Assembly: GCF_900107115.1 (NCBI RefSeq)
Contig: NZ_FNOS01000005.1
Span: 62,001-126,000 of the forward strand
DNA: 64,000 nt
Origin: Salimicrobium album
GTDB taxonomy: Bacteria; Bacillota; Bacilli; Bacillales; Halobacillaceae
Direction of reading: 5' to 3'
In this document: in pieces, positions 8,956 through 17,897 of the stretch
Layout of the letters: each line of letters starts with the position of its first letter
How positions within the stretch are numbered: the stretch's first letter is position 1
Position numbers and translations under genes: made by a program
The notes under the pieces: model-generated
The model's database searches: none
What the model was told of the DNA's origin: nothing
Seen by the model: the letters and a program-made list of their open reading frames with translations, nothing else

Positions 8956-9838
8956 AGTTATGATGTCGTGTGCACTGACAGGAGCAGGAGATACTCCCGG
9001 GAAAAATCCTTCCGTACCCGTAACTCCAAAAGAAATTGCGGATTCGGCGATTGAATCGGCGAAAGCCGGGGCTACTATAGCCCATATTCACGTGCGTGAT
9101 CCGAAAACGGGAGCTCTCAGTCATGATGTGGAGCTGTTCCGCGAAACGGTGGAACGCATCCGTGAATCGGAAACGGATATTATCATCAACCTCACTTCCG
9201 GCGGCGGCGGTGACTGGGTGCCGAGTGATGCAGATCCGACCCGTGGTGGAGAAGGGACGGATATGCAGACGCCGGAAGAACGTCATGAGCCGATCGGTAA
9301 ACTTCTTCCGGAAATGTGCACTCTGGACTGCGGAAGTACCAACTTCGGAAACATGCTGTACGTTGGTCCGACAGACTGGCTGCGCCGTCAGGCCAAACTC
9401 GTACAGGAGAGCGGTGTGAAGCCTGAGCTTGAATGTTTCGACACCGGTCACGTGCGCTTTGCCAACCAGTTGATCAAGGAAGGACTGATTGATGGAGATC
9501 CATTATTCCAGTTCTGCCTGGGTATCCCGTGGGGCGCAGAAGCCGATGCGGAAACGCTCGCGTACATGAAGAGTCGTATACCGGAGAACAGCCGCTGGGC
9601 TTCCTTTGGTATAGGCCGGATGCAGATGCCTATGGTCGCCGAGTCTGTATTGCAGGGAGGACACATCCGTGTCGGCCTGGAAGACAACATGTATTTGAAA
9701 AAGGGTCAGCTTGCGACGAACGAACAGCTTGTCGATAAAGCAGCGGGAATCGTGGAAACACTCGGTGCTGATTTGATGACACCGGCTGAAGCACGTAAAG
9801 AACTTAATCTGCTTGATCCGTATGCGAAGAGGGGGTAA
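8945..9838 (+). CDS. BKACE family (DUF849), likely dehydrocarnitine cleavage enzyme
   Basis: A 297-residue beta-keto acid cleavage enzyme, a Zn-dependent TIM barrel. The metal motif HIH is at residues 47-49 (AHIHVRDP). The family condenses a beta-keto acid with acetyl-CoA, giving acetoacetate and a CoA thioester. Beside a carnitine dehydrogenase and a thioesterase, the expected substrate is 3-dehydrocarnitine, giving acetoacetate and betainyl-CoA. Sequence alone would also fit 3-keto-5-aminohexanoate cleavage; context decides. It overlaps the regulator gene and has GGAGGCGATGTAA as leader. Confidence 0.88.
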   Translation: MSRKVMMSCALTGAGDTPGKNPSVPVTPKEIADSAIESAKAGATIAHIHVRDPKTGALSHDVELFRETVERIRESETDIIINLTSGGGGDWVPSDADPTRGGEGTDMQTPEERHEPIGKLLPEMCTLDCGSTNFGNMLYVGPTDWLRRQAKLVQESGVKPELECFDTGHVRFANQLIKEGLIDGDPLFQFCLGIPWGAEADAETLAYMKSRIPENSRWASFGIGRMQMPMVAESVLQGGHIRVGLEDNMYLKKGQLATNEQLVDKAAGIVETLGADLMTPAEARKELNLLDPYAKRG

Positions 9839-9843
9839 CGGGA

Positions 9844-10839
9844 ATGTCATCATCGATCACAAATATTACAATTGTAGGAACAGGTGTCATCGGCAACGGC
9901 TGGATCACCCGTTTCCTGACTAACGGCTATAAGGTGACGGCCTATGATCCTGCTCCCGGTGCAGAGGAAAAAACGAGGGAAGCGGTGCGTAGTGCCTGGG
10001 ACTATGCCGGAAAGCTGGGACTGAAAGAAGGTGCTTCAGAGGAGAACCTTACGTTTGAAGAGGATCTCGGGAAAGCTCTGGCTCATGCGGACTTCGTCCA
10101 GGAAAACGTGCCGGAACGGGAAGAGCTGAAAAGGAGCGTTATCGCCTCCATCGACGAACATGCACCGAAGCATGCAGTCATTTCTTCCAGCACGTCAGGG
10201 ATTTTACCGACGGTACTTCAGGCGGACTGTGCACATCACCCGGAAAGGGTCATCGTCGGGCATCCTTTCAACCCGGTATATCTCATGCCACTCGTCGAAC
10301 TGGTGGGCGGCAATAAAACGGAAGACAGTTTCGTTGACAAAGCCCAGGAATTTTATGAAGGTCTTGGTATGAAACCTCTCATCGTTCATCAGGAAATTGA
10401 AGGACACATTGCCGATCGTCTGATGGAAGCGGTCTGGCGTGAATCTCTGCATATCGTTAATGACGGTGTGGCGACGACCGAAGAAGTGGACGCCTCCATC
10501 GTTTACGGTCCAGGTCTTCGCTGGGCGCTGATGGGCCCGTTCATGACTCTCCATATGGGAGGCGGCAAGGCCGGTATGCGTCATCTCCTGCATCAGTTCG
10601 GTCCGGCCTTGAAACTACCGTGGACCAAACTGGAGGCGCCGGAACTCACGGATGAGCTGGCAGAGAAAGTCATCACCGGCTGTGAAGCGCAGACGGAGGG
10701 TGTGGATATGCAGAAAATGGAAGAGCGTCGGGATGACTTCCTCGTGGAACTTCAGCAGCTGCTGGAAAAATACTGGCCGGGCGCCAACTTAACGACCGGC
10801 GACAGCAAAGAAGCCGTGCAGGGAGGCGATAAGACATGA
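9844..10839 (+). CDS. L-carnitine 3-dehydrogenase
   Basis: A 331-residue member of the 3-hydroxyacyl-CoA dehydrogenase family. The NAD-binding loop is GTGVIGNGW at residues 12-20, and the catalytic His is His140 in GHPFNPVYLMP. The length fits L-carnitine dehydrogenases (about 320 residues) that oxidise L-carnitine to 3-dehydrocarnitine with NAD+. It lies 5 bases after the cleavage enzyme and overlaps the thioesterase by 4 bases. In proteobacteria some homologues are fused to the thioesterase; here the two are separate genes. A lambda-crystallin-type hydroxyacyl dehydrogenase is the alternative, less likely in this context. Confidence 0.88.
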   Translation: MSSSITNITIVGTGVIGNGWITRFLTNGYKVTAYDPAPGAEEKTREAVRSAWDYAGKLGLKEGASEENLTFEEDLGKALAHADFVQENVPEREELKRSVIASIDEHAPKHAVISSSTSGILPTVLQADCAHHPERVIVGHPFNPVYLMPLVELVGGNKTEDSFVDKAQEFYEGLGMKPLIVHQEIEGHIADRLMEAVWRESLHIVNDGVATTEEVDASIVYGPGLRWALMGPFMTLHMGGGKAGMRHLLHQFGPALKLPWTKLEAPELTDELAEKVITGCEAQTEGVDMQKMEERRDDFLVELQQLLEKYWPGANLTTGDSKEAVQGGDKT

Positions 10840-11312
10840 GTGAAGCCAAAACCCTCATTACGTCAAAAGTACCTGCCGACTGGATCGACTACAATGGTCA
10901 CATGAACGATGCCGACTACGTTCGTGCTTTCAGTATCGGTGTGGATGAGTTCATGAGTACAATCGGGCTGGACGAAGAAGCCCGCGGGAAGCATCAATAT
11001 ACGATATATACACTGGAAAATCACGTATGTTATCTCGACGAAATGCATCATGAGGAAGCGTACGAGGTGAAGATGTATATTCTGGATTACGATGCGAAGC
11101 GTGTGCATGCGTTCCTCGAGCTTTACGGGGAAAATGGCAAAAGAGCCGCTACGAGTGAGCAGATGCTGATGGGAATGGATCAGAGTGAAGGACGGCCAGC
11201 TCCTTTTCCGGAAGCGGTGTCTGCACAGCTTAAGGTATTCGCAGAATATCACACGCCTTCCGAGGCCCCCGAAGAAGCCGGACGGGTAATCGGTATCAGA
11301 CGTAAAAAGTAA
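10836..11312 (+). CDS. hotdog-fold thioesterase, likely betainyl-CoA thioesterase
   Basis: A 158-residue 4-hydroxybenzoyl-CoA thioesterase-like hotdog protein. The N-terminal active-site motif DYNGHMND is at residues 18-25. It overlaps the dehydrogenase stop (ATGA). In carnitine catabolism the last step hydrolyses betainyl-CoA to glycine betaine and CoA, and this gene fits that slot. The product would be a compatible solute, so the pathway may turn imported carnitine into osmoprotectant plus acetoacetate. A strong terminator follows. Confidence 0.85.
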   Translation: MSEAKTLITSKVPADWIDYNGHMNDADYVRAFSIGVDEFMSTIGLDEEARGKHQYTIYTLENHVCYLDEMHHEEAYEVKMYILDYDAKRVHAFLELYGENGKRAATSEQMLMGMDQSEGRPAPFPEAVSAQLKVFAEYHTPSEAPEEAGRVIGIRRKK

Positions 11313-11346
11313 TACAGTTCTGTGGGTTATTGAAACGAACAGGAAG

Positions 11347-11384
11347 ACTTCCCATTCATTTTTTTATGAATGGGAAGTTTTTTT
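11347..11384 (+). terminator. terminator of the carnitine operon
   Basis: A 13-bp perfect stem (11347-11359 with 11366-11378) is followed by seven T residues. It ends the run of genes starting at 3202. Confidence 0.92.
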
Positions 11385-11450
11385 GTGGAAAAAATTAAGG
11401 AATTTCCAGCATTATACTGAAACCTTGGGAAAGTATAATCGTGTCATTCC

Positions 11451-11465
11451 TTTTTTCAGATAATT
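11451..11465 (+). promoter_or_regulatory. candidate CodY box
   Basis: TTTTTTCAGATAATT matches the CodY consensus AATTTTCWGAAAATT at 12 of 15 positions, 54 bases before the start of the FAD oxidase gene. A second, poorer copy with a good right half (TCTGAAAAT) lies near 11490-11498. This would make the gene pair repressed when branched-chain amino acids and GTP are high. Confidence 0.45.
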
Positions 11466-11518
11466 ATGATAATCTGATGTAACAGTTTAATCTGAAAATG
11501 TGAAAGGAGCCTGAGAAC

Positions 11519-12916
11519 ATGACTACATACCCGGCAACGCTGCAGGAAGAGCTGCTGAAATTTTTGAGGAATGATCAGGTGAGTGCGAACGATACCGTGC
11601 TCGCCAATCATAGCAAAGATGAATCTTACCACGAGGGGAGCACCCCTGATCTCGTCGTTTTTCCGGAGAACGCGGAGGAAGTTAGTCAAATTATGAAAGC
11701 AGCTGAAACTTCAGGAGTTCCGGTCATTCCGTTCGGACTGGGCTCGAGTCTTGAGGGGAATGTGATCGCTTATGATAAGGGGATTACGATCGACTTTTCC
11801 TCCATGAATAGAGTAACGGAAGTGCGGGATAAGGACTTCCTCGTGAAAGTGCAGCCCGGGGTGACGAGGTCGCAGCTGAATAAAGAACTGAAGAAATACG
11901 GTCTGTTCTTCTCTGTGGACCCGGGAGCCGATGCTACGCTCGGCGGGATGGCCGCCACGAACGCAAGCGGGACGACTTCCGTGAAATACGGGGTGATGAA
12001 AGACCAGATCCAGAGTCTTGAAGTCGTTACACCGGGCGGAGATATCATTCATACCGGAAGCCTTGCCAGAAAATCTTCGTCCGGCTATGATCTCTCCAGT
12101 CTTTATGTAGGCTCCGAAGGGACACTTGGCTGTATTACGGAGCTTACACTCAGAGTGTACGGCATCCCTGAACATGTCATGGCTGCGAGAGCTTCTTTCC
12201 CGACTATCGACTATGCGGTGGGAGCAGTGATTTCCATGTTGCAGGCAGGGGTCCCGGTCGCCCGTGTGGAACTGCTGGATGAAGCATCGATACGGCAGGT
12301 GAACCGGTTCAATGACACGGATTACATAGAAAAGGCGACACTATTCCTTGAATTCCACGGAAACGAAGCAGGATTGCAGGAGGACGTCGCCTTCATGGAA
12401 GAGATCGTATCGAGTCATAAGTGTGAAGCCATTGATTTCGAGAAAGATAATGCCGCCCGCGTGAAGCTCTGGGAAGCGCGTCACAATCTCGCCTATGCCT
12501 ACATCCATGACAGCCCGGGCAAAAAGATGATGGTTACGGACGTCTGTCTGCCGATATCGGAACTCGGCGGAGCCATCCGGCACGGCAGAGAGAAGATGAC
12601 GGAGCTGGGTCTTGATGGAGGAATCCTCGGTCATGTCGGCGACGGAAACTATCACGCCCTCCTTATGCTTGATATGGAAAAAGAGGAGGAACACAGAAAA
12701 GCTGAAATGTTCAATGAAGAGATTGTGGAATACGCTCTGGCTCGCGGAGGCACCTGTACGGGCGAGCACGGCGTCGGAAAAGGGAAAATGAAGTATCAGG
12801 AAAGAGAGCACGGAAAAGCCCTTCCTGTCATGCAGGCGATTAAAGCAGCGCTCGATCCTAAAGGAATTATGAATCCCGGTAAGCTTATTCATAACGGAAG
12901 GGGGAACGGACAATGA
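11519..12916 (+). CDS. FAD-binding 2-hydroxyacid dehydrogenase (GlcD/D-lactate type)
   Basis: A 465-residue flavoprotein of the vanillyl-alcohol oxidase fold: FAD-binding domain at about residues 38-215 (including PFGLGSSLEGN and a GGMAATNASGT stretch) and the FAD-oxidase C-terminal domain ending with GTCTGEHGVGKGK. Such enzymes oxidise D-lactate, glycolate or D-2-hydroxyglutarate and pass electrons to quinone or cytochrome. No GlcE or GlcF partner is present, which favours the single-chain D-lactate dehydrogenase (cytochrome) type. It overlaps a BASS-type carrier by 4 bases, suggesting the carrier supplies the hydroxyacid or exports the keto acid. Confidence 0.85.
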   Translation: MTTYPATLQEELLKFLRNDQVSANDTVLANHSKDESYHEGSTPDLVVFPENAEEVSQIMKAAETSGVPVIPFGLGSSLEGNVIAYDKGITIDFSSMNRVTEVRDKDFLVKVQPGVTRSQLNKELKKYGLFFSVDPGADATLGGMAATNASGTTSVKYGVMKDQIQSLEVVTPGGDIIHTGSLARKSSSGYDLSSLYVGSEGTLGCITELTLRVYGIPEHVMAARASFPTIDYAVGAVISMLQAGVPVARVELLDEASIRQVNRFNDTDYIEKATLFLEFHGNEAGLQEDVAFMEEIVSSHKCEAIDFEKDNAARVKLWEARHNLAYAYIHDSPGKKMMVTDVCLPISELGGAIRHGREKMTELGLDGGILGHVGDGNYHALLMLDMEKEEEHRKAEMFNEEIVEYALARGGTCTGEHGVGKGKMKYQEREHGKALPVMQAIKAALDPKGIMNPGKLIHNGRGNGQ

Positions 12917-13902
12917 AGGTGATCGAATCCGTCAGTCGCGTCGCCGGAAAATATTTTGCGCTGTGGGTCATAGCAGCCGCTCTTATATCTTTTTTTGTAC
13001 CGGAAGTCTTTCTCGGTCTAGGGGCGTATATAACCATTCTGCTTGGAGTAGTCATGTTCGGTATCGGTCTTACGATGCAGCCGGTCGATTTTAAACTGGT
13101 CATGAAAAAACCGCTCCCGGTGATTGCCGGTGTGGCGGCCCAGTACGTACTTATGCCGCTGACGGCACTCGGAATCGCTTATTTGCTCAACTTGCCTGCG
13201 GAACTGGCGGCCGGTCTGGTCCTGCTCGGTTCTGTTCCGGGAGGCACGGCGTCGAACGTCATGGTATATCTCGCCAAAGGGAACCTGGCATTGTCTGTCG
13301 CGATGACTTCTTTCTCTACACTGCTGGCCCCGATTCTGACGCCTGCCATCTTACTGATGCTTGCAGGCCAGTGGCTGCCGGTGGATCCTGTGTCCATGTT
13401 TCTGTCAATCGTGCAGGTCATCATCGTTCCTATTACGCTTGGACTTCTCGTCAGGAAACTGTTTCCGGAAACGGTGGACAAAAGCGCCACGGCTGTGCCG
13501 CTCATTTCCGTACTGGCTATCATCACCATCGTCTGTGCGGTAGTAGCTGCAAACGTCGAGAGTATTACAAGTTCCGGACTGCAGATCTTTGCAGCTGTGA
13601 TGCTGCACAATCTGATTGGCCTTATCCTCGGCTACGGAGCGGCTGTGTTGATGCGACTCGATGAAAGTAAACGGCGTGCCATATCCATTGAAGTGGGCAT
13701 GCAAAACTCCGGACTAGGCGTAGCGCTTGCTACGGCACACTTCGGACCTCTCGCAGCTTTACCGAATGTGGTCGCGGCCGTGTGGCATAATATCTCAGGG
13801 CCCATTCTGGCCACCTTCTGGTCGAAGAAACCGGTGAGAGGAGAGGATGAGCCTGAAGTTGAGGAGGAGCTGGAGAGCAGAGTGAAAAGATCGGTAACGT
13901 GA
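12913..13902 (+). CDS. BASS-type (bile acid:Na+ symporter family) carrier
   Basis: A 329-residue membrane protein with about ten helices, matching the bile acid:sodium symporter superfamily. Conserved stretches include VPGGTASNVM (around residues 111-120) and EVGMQNSGLGVALA. Bacterial members carry organic anions such as 2-keto acids, pantoate precursors or methylated sulfonium/quaternary compounds. Translation is coupled to the FAD dehydrogenase (ATGA overlap), so a hydroxy or keto acid is the likely cargo. The tail is acidic and cytoplasmic. Confidence 0.85.
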   Translation: MKVIESVSRVAGKYFALWVIAAALISFFVPEVFLGLGAYITILLGVVMFGIGLTMQPVDFKLVMKKPLPVIAGVAAQYVLMPLTALGIAYLLNLPAELAAGLVLLGSVPGGTASNVMVYLAKGNLALSVAMTSFSTLLAPILTPAILLMLAGQWLPVDPVSMFLSIVQVIIVPITLGLLVRKLFPETVDKSATAVPLISVLAIITIVCAVVAANVESITSSGLQIFAAVMLHNLIGLILGYGAAVLMRLDESKRRAISIEVGMQNSGLGVALATAHFGPLAALPNVVAAVWHNISGPILATFWSKKPVRGEDEPEVEEELESRVKRSVT

Positions 13903-13945
13903 ACGGCTTCGTTAGTGAATCACGAGCGATAGCAGAAAAGTGGAG

Positions 13946-13988
13946 GCAAGGAGACCCCTGTCCTGTAGGGGGTCTCCTTGCTTCTTTT
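13946..13988 (+). terminator. Rho-independent terminator
   Basis: A 13-bp stem (13946-13958 with 13969-13981) is followed by TTCTTTT. It closes the dehydrogenase/carrier operon. The gene-free stretch 13903-14245 otherwise contains the urease control region. Confidence 0.9.
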
Positions 13989-14147
13989 GGAGGACTTCCG
14001 AGACCGGGGGATGCGGATGCACATCTATAAGTTCAGTGATTCTCTGAACCCCCGGTGTGCTAAGGTTGATATATTATCTCATTACTGCTACCTTTGAATT
14101 AATCAGTTGGACCTTACTTATGTCCCCGTTTAACCGGCTGTCTCAAT

Positions 14148-14162
14148 AATATTCAGATAATT
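14148..14162 (+). promoter_or_regulatory. CodY box upstream of urease
   Basis: AATATTCAGATAATT matches the CodY consensus AATTTTCWGAAAATT at 13 of 15 positions, about 85 bases before ureA. CodY is known to repress urease in Bacillus subtilis, so nutritional repression is expected here. No clear GlnR/TnrA site (TGTNAN7TNACA) was found in the same stretch. Confidence 0.6.
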
Positions 14163-14176
14163 CGATTTTTTTGGGG

Positions 14177-14190
14177 TAAAAGCGTTTTCC
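14177..14190 (+). promoter_or_regulatory. cre-like element upstream of urease
   Basis: TAAAAGCGTTTTCC matches the CcpA cre consensus TGWAANCGNTNWCA at 12 of 14 positions, with a perfect central AAGCGTT. A second weaker GAAAACGATT lies at about 14220-14229. Whether CcpA binds is untested. Confidence 0.3.
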
Positions 14191-14245
14191 TGCTTTAGCG
14201 AATGGGAACAATTTAACTACGAAAACGATTGAGGAGAGTTGATGC

Positions 14246-14548
14246 ATGCAATTATCACCGCGTGAAACAGACAAATTAATGATTGTCGTTGCAGCAGATC
14301 TTGCAAAGAGAAGGAAGCAGAGAGGCTTGAAGTTGAATCATCCGGAAGCCATGGCTTTAATTACATACGAAGTCATAGAAGGTGCCAGGGACGGCAAGTC
14401 GGTCGCTGAACTGATGGAGTATGGAGCTAAAATTCTGACACGGGATGACGTTATGGAAGGGGTTCCTGAAATGATCGACGATATTCAGGTGGAAGCCACT
14501 TTCAAGGACGGTACCAAACTGGTGACCGTGCATGACCCGATTCGTTGA
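14246..14548 (+). CDS. ureA: urease gamma subunit
   Basis: The 100-residue gamma subunit has the full family length and typical start ([11 protein letters not shown]) and end (VTVHDPIR). Together with UreB and UreC it forms the (alpha-beta-gamma)3 enzyme that hydrolyses urea to ammonia and carbamate in the cytoplasm. A GAGGAG ribosome site lies before the ATG. First gene of ureABCEFGD. Genes for gamma and beta are separate, as in most bacteria. Confidence 0.97.
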   Translation: MQLSPRETDKLMIVVAADLAKRRKQRGLKLNHPEAMALITYEVIEGARDGKSVAELMEYGAKILTRDDVMEGVPEMIDDIQVEATFKDGTKLVTVHDPIR

Positions 14549-14652
14549 GATGTGAGAAAACGTCCATAGGGGCGAGTGATTCCCTTAATGGTGTCGTCCG
14601 GACGGATATAACCCGGTACGTGGTCCGGGACCAGGAGAGGAGCTTGATCTGA
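14549..14652 (+). other. 104-base ureA-ureB spacer with two dyads
   Basis: Urease structural genes are usually nearly contiguous; here 104 bases separate ureA and ureB. The spacer holds two perfect dyads, CGTCCGGACG (about 14596-14605) and TGGTCCGGGACCA (14621-14633). The second sits directly before the AGGAGAGG ribosome site of ureB and could modulate its translation or protect mRNA ends. No T-run follows, so neither is a classical terminator. Confidence 0.4.
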
Positions 14653-14973
14653 ATGATTCCAGGAGAGTATATTTTCAAAGATGAAGAGATTGAGTGTAAT
14701 GCAGGGCTGTCCGCTTCAAAGGTTAATGTAATAAACATCGGGGACAGGCCGATTCAGGTGGGTTCGCATTATCATTTCTATGAAGTGAACAATTCACTTG
14801 AGTTCGAACGGGAAGCGGCTTACGGGAAACGATTGAACGTTCCGGCGGGGGCGGCTGTACGTTTCGAACCCGGAGATGAGAAAGAAGTGGAGTTAATAGA
14901 CTATGCCAGAAAGAACGAAGTGCATGGTTTCAATAATATGGTGGATGGACCATTGGAAGGCGGGTATAAATAA
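14653..14973 (+). CDS. ureB: urease beta subunit
   Basis: The 106-residue beta subunit carries the family motif [11 protein letters not shown] near residues 37-47. It packs against UreC and helps frame the active site. Its stop codon shares one base with the ureC start (TAATG), so synthesis of the two is coupled. Ribosome site AGGAGAGG upstream. Confidence 0.97.
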   Translation: MIPGEYIFKDEEIECNAGLSASKVNVINIGDRPIQVGSHYHFYEVNNSLEFEREAAYGKRLNVPAGAAVRFEPGDEKEVELIDYARKNEVHGFNNMVDGPLEGGYK

Positions 14974-16691
14974 TGAGTTTCAAGATTCCAAGAGACCAGT
15001 ATGCTCAGATGTACGGACCAACGACAGGAGATTCTGTCCGCTTAGCCGACACGGATTTGTTTATACGGGTTGAAAAGGATTACTCTACCTACGGCGAAGA
15101 AGTCGTGTTCGGCGGCGGTAAAGTCATTCGTGACGGGATGGGTCAGCATCCGCTCATTACGCGCGACGAAGACGAGCGCGTGCCGGATACGGTTATTACA
15201 AATGCTCTTGTACTTGATTACACCGGTATCTATAAAGCTGATGTAGGTATGCGTGATGGAAATATATCAGGCATAGGAAAAGCGGGGAACCCGTTAATAC
15301 AGAATGATGTGGATATTATTATCGGGGCAGGAACAGAGGTGATTTCCGGAGAAGGGAAGATTCTTACTGCCGGAGCAATAGATACCCACGTCCATTTCAT
15401 CAACCCGGATCAAGTAGACGTTGCCCTCACGAACGGAACGACTACATTAATCGGCGGCGGCGCAGGTCCCGGCGCCGGATCGAAAGCCACTACGGCGACA
15501 CCCGGCCCATGGCATATCAAGCGGATGATTTCCGCATTTGAAGGATTACCTATCAACGTCGGATTTACAGGGAAAGGCCATGCGGCTGCAGAAGGACCTT
15601 TATCAGAGCAGATTTTGGCTGGAGCACTCGGTCTGAAAATCCACGAGGACTGGGGAGCCACGCCTTCTGTCATCGATCATGCTCTGAGAGTCGCTGATAA
15701 ATATGACGTCCAGATCACTCTTCATGCGGATACGCTCAATGAAAGCGGTTTTTACGAAGATACGATGAGAGCTATAAACGGCAGAGGAATCCATATGTAC
15801 CATACGGAAGGTGCCGGTGGCGGCCACGCTCCGGATTTAATAAAATCCGCCGGGATGGAAAATATTCTGCCGGCGTCCACGAACCCGACTTTGCCGTATA
15901 CCGTGAACACGGTCGATGAGCATCTGGACATGGTAATGGTGGCTCATAACTTGAACCCGTCGGTCCCTGAAGATATCGCTTTCGCCGATTCACGTATCCG
16001 TTCCGAAACGATTGCAGCAGAAGACGTACTGCAGGACATGGGCGTATTCAGTGTTGCAAGTTCGGATGCACAGGCGATGGGACGGGTCGGTGAAGTTGCG
16101 CTCAGAACCTGGCAGACTGCAGATAAGATGAAAAAGCAGCGCGGTACGATGAGCGGTGATGAGAAATACGCAGACAATAATCGGGCGAAACGATACGTAG
16201 CGAAATACACCATCAACCCCGCTATTGCTCACGGAATATCGGACTACGTCGGTTCTGTGGAAGTAGGGAAAGCGGCAGATCTTGTGCTCTGGGATCCTAA
16301 ATTTTTCGGGGTTAAGCCGGAGATGACGATTAAGAACGGAATGGCCGTAAGCGCACTGATGGGAGATCCGAACGCCTCGATTCCGACGCCGCAGCCGATG
16401 ATTTACCGTCAAATGTTCGGCGCGGTCGGTAAGGGATTGACAAACAGTTCCTTCACTTTCGTTTCCCAGGCTGCCTATGATAACAACATCAAGGAAGAGC
16501 TGGGTCTTGAAAAAATCGTGCTACCGGTGCACGGCATCCGTCAACTGGAGAAGAAGGATATGAAGCTGAATTCCGAAACACCGGATATTGAAGTCGATCC
16601 ACAGACATATGAAGTGAGAATAAATGGAGAACACATTACCTGCGACCCGGTCGATACGGTTCCGATGGGTCAGCGTTATTTCTTGTTTTGA
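14973..16691 (+). CDS. ureC: urease alpha subunit (catalytic)
   Basis: The 572-residue catalytic subunit has the nickel ligands in place: His139 and His141 (HVHF), Lys222 for carbamylation (LKIHEDWG), His251 (HADTLNE), His277 ([12 protein letters not shown]) and Asp365. The numbering runs five ahead of Klebsiella aerogenes urease. The mobile-flap motif normally written VCHH reads VAHN here: the flap Cys (Klebsiella Cys319) is Ala324, while the catalytic His (His320) is kept as His325. The enzyme should be active but insensitive to thiol reagents acting at that Cys. Confidence 0.97.
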   Translation: MSFKIPRDQYAQMYGPTTGDSVRLADTDLFIRVEKDYSTYGEEVVFGGGKVIRDGMGQHPLITRDEDERVPDTVITNALVLDYTGIYKADVGMRDGNISGIGKAGNPLIQNDVDIIIGAGTEVISGEGKILTAGAIDTHVHFINPDQVDVALTNGTTTLIGGGAGPGAGSKATTATPGPWHIKRMISAFEGLPINVGFTGKGHAAAEGPLSEQILAGALGLKIHEDWGATPSVIDHALRVADKYDVQITLHADTLNESGFYEDTMRAINGRGIHMYHTEGAGGGHAPDLIKSAGMENILPASTNPTLPYTVNTVDEHLDMVMVAHNLNPSVPEDIAFADSRIRSETIAAEDVLQDMGVFSVASSDAQAMGRVGEVALRTWQTADKMKKQRGTMSGDEKYADNNRAKRYVAKYTINPAIAHGISDYVGSVEVGKAADLVLWDPKFFGVKPEMTIKNGMAVSALMGDPNASIPTPQPMIYRQMFGAVGKGLTNSSFTFVSQAAYDNNIKEELGLEKIVLPVHGIRQLEKKDMKLNSETPDIEVDPQTYEVRINGEHITCDPVDTVPMGQRYFLF

Positions 16692-16701
16692 GGTGAATGA
16701 A

Positions 16702-17157
16702 ATGATTATTGAAGAAGTTGTAATGAATATGAACGATATCAGTCCGGAAGAACGCAGCAAGCGGCACATTGAAAAAGTCCATCTGGAAAGTGCTGATTTA
16801 GTGAAGCGGATTCAACGCGTCGAAACCGATCATGGGAGAGAGATGGGGATCCGCCTTAAAAACCCGCGTGATTTGGAAGCCGGTGACATACTCTATATGG
16901 ACGAAGAAAATATCATCGCTGTAGAAGTCATGAGTGACGACCTGTTAATTATCAGACCTCGCGATATCAATGAAATGGGAACGATTGCCCACCAGCTGGG
17001 TAATCGCCACCTTCCGGCACAATTTGAAGGTGACGAAATGCTCGTGCAGTATGATTATCTTGTGGAAGAATTACTGAAGCAGCTTGGCATTCCTTTTGCT
17101 CGCGAAGAAAGAAAAGTGAAACAGGCGTTTCGCCACATAGGGCACAGTCATGAATAA
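16702..17157 (+). CDS. ureE: urease accessory protein UreE
   Basis: A 151-residue nickel metallochaperone that delivers Ni2+ to the UreDFG-apourease complex. ATG at 16702 is chosen because GAGGTG lies just upstream; the open frame extends 26 codons further but overlaps ureC. The central GNRHLPAQF motif marks the nickel-binding domain. The C-terminal His tail is minimal (HIGHSHE), unlike the long His-rich tail of Klebsiella UreE, so storage capacity for nickel is probably small. Overlaps ureF by 8 bases. Confidence 0.93.
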   Translation: MIIEEVVMNMNDISPEERSKRHIEKVHLESADLVKRIQRVETDHGREMGIRLKNPRDLEAGDILYMDEENIIAVEVMSDDLLIIRPRDINEMGTIAHQLGNRHLPAQFEGDEMLVQYDYLVEELLKQLGIPFAREERKVKQAFRHIGHSHE

Positions 17158-17836
17158 TAAGCTGCTCTCGTTGTTCCAACTGTGTGATTCCAACTTCCCT
17201 ACCGGTGCTTTCAGCCACTCGTTCGGCCTCGAAACCTACATCCAGGAAGATAAAGTACACGACCAGGCAACGTTTGCCGAATGGCTGGAAGTATATCTCA
17301 TGGAACAGCTGGTATATTCTGACGGGCTGGCCGCCAGAATTGTTTATGACGCTTTGGAAAATGAGGACTTCGATGTCATCTGGGAAATGGACCGTTTGTT
17401 GACGGTTCAGAACATCGCCCGGGAAACACGCGATGGCACGCAGCAAATGGGAAAGCACATGGTCAAAATTGCAGATTCCATCTATGACGCTCCCATGCTT
17501 TCCATGTACAGGGAACGTATCAGACAGAAACAGTCATTCGGTCACTCTGCCATAGTGTTTACAATGGTCGGACATTATCTTGGTGTACCGAAACAGACTA
17601 CCGTTTTATATTATTTGTATTCGGCAATCGCTAACCTTGTGCAAAATGCCGTACGGGCAATTCCACTCGGACAGACGGCCGGCCAGAAAATCATTTATGC
17701 GTTTCAACCAAAACTGGAAGCAGCAGTCGAAACTGTTGAAACATTGGAAGACATTGATTTCGGAGCCGTGTCGCCCGGTATAGAATTATCACAAATGCAG
17801 CATGAGCGTGTGAACGTACGTATCTTCATGTCCTAG
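17150..17836 (+). CDS. ureF: urease accessory protein UreF
   Basis: The 228-residue all-helical protein has the typical UreF opening ([21 protein letters not shown]). It bridges UreD and the UreG GTPase during insertion of the nickel centre. Starts inside the end of ureE. A 61-base gap follows before ureG, with no terminator. Confidence 0.95.
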   Translation: MNNKLLSLFQLCDSNFPTGAFSHSFGLETYIQEDKVHDQATFAEWLEVYLMEQLVYSDGLAARIVYDALENEDFDVIWEMDRLLTVQNIARETRDGTQQMGKHMVKIADSIYDAPMLSMYRERIRQKQSFGHSAIVFTMVGHYLGVPKQTTVLYYLYSAIANLVQNAVRAIPLGQTAGQKIIYAFQPKLEAAVETVETLEDIDFGAVSPGIELSQMQHERVNVRIFMS

Positions 17837-17897
17837 TCAACGGAGGGCGGTGGATACCATCGACCAATTTCTTACAATGAAAGGGACGGGATTATAA

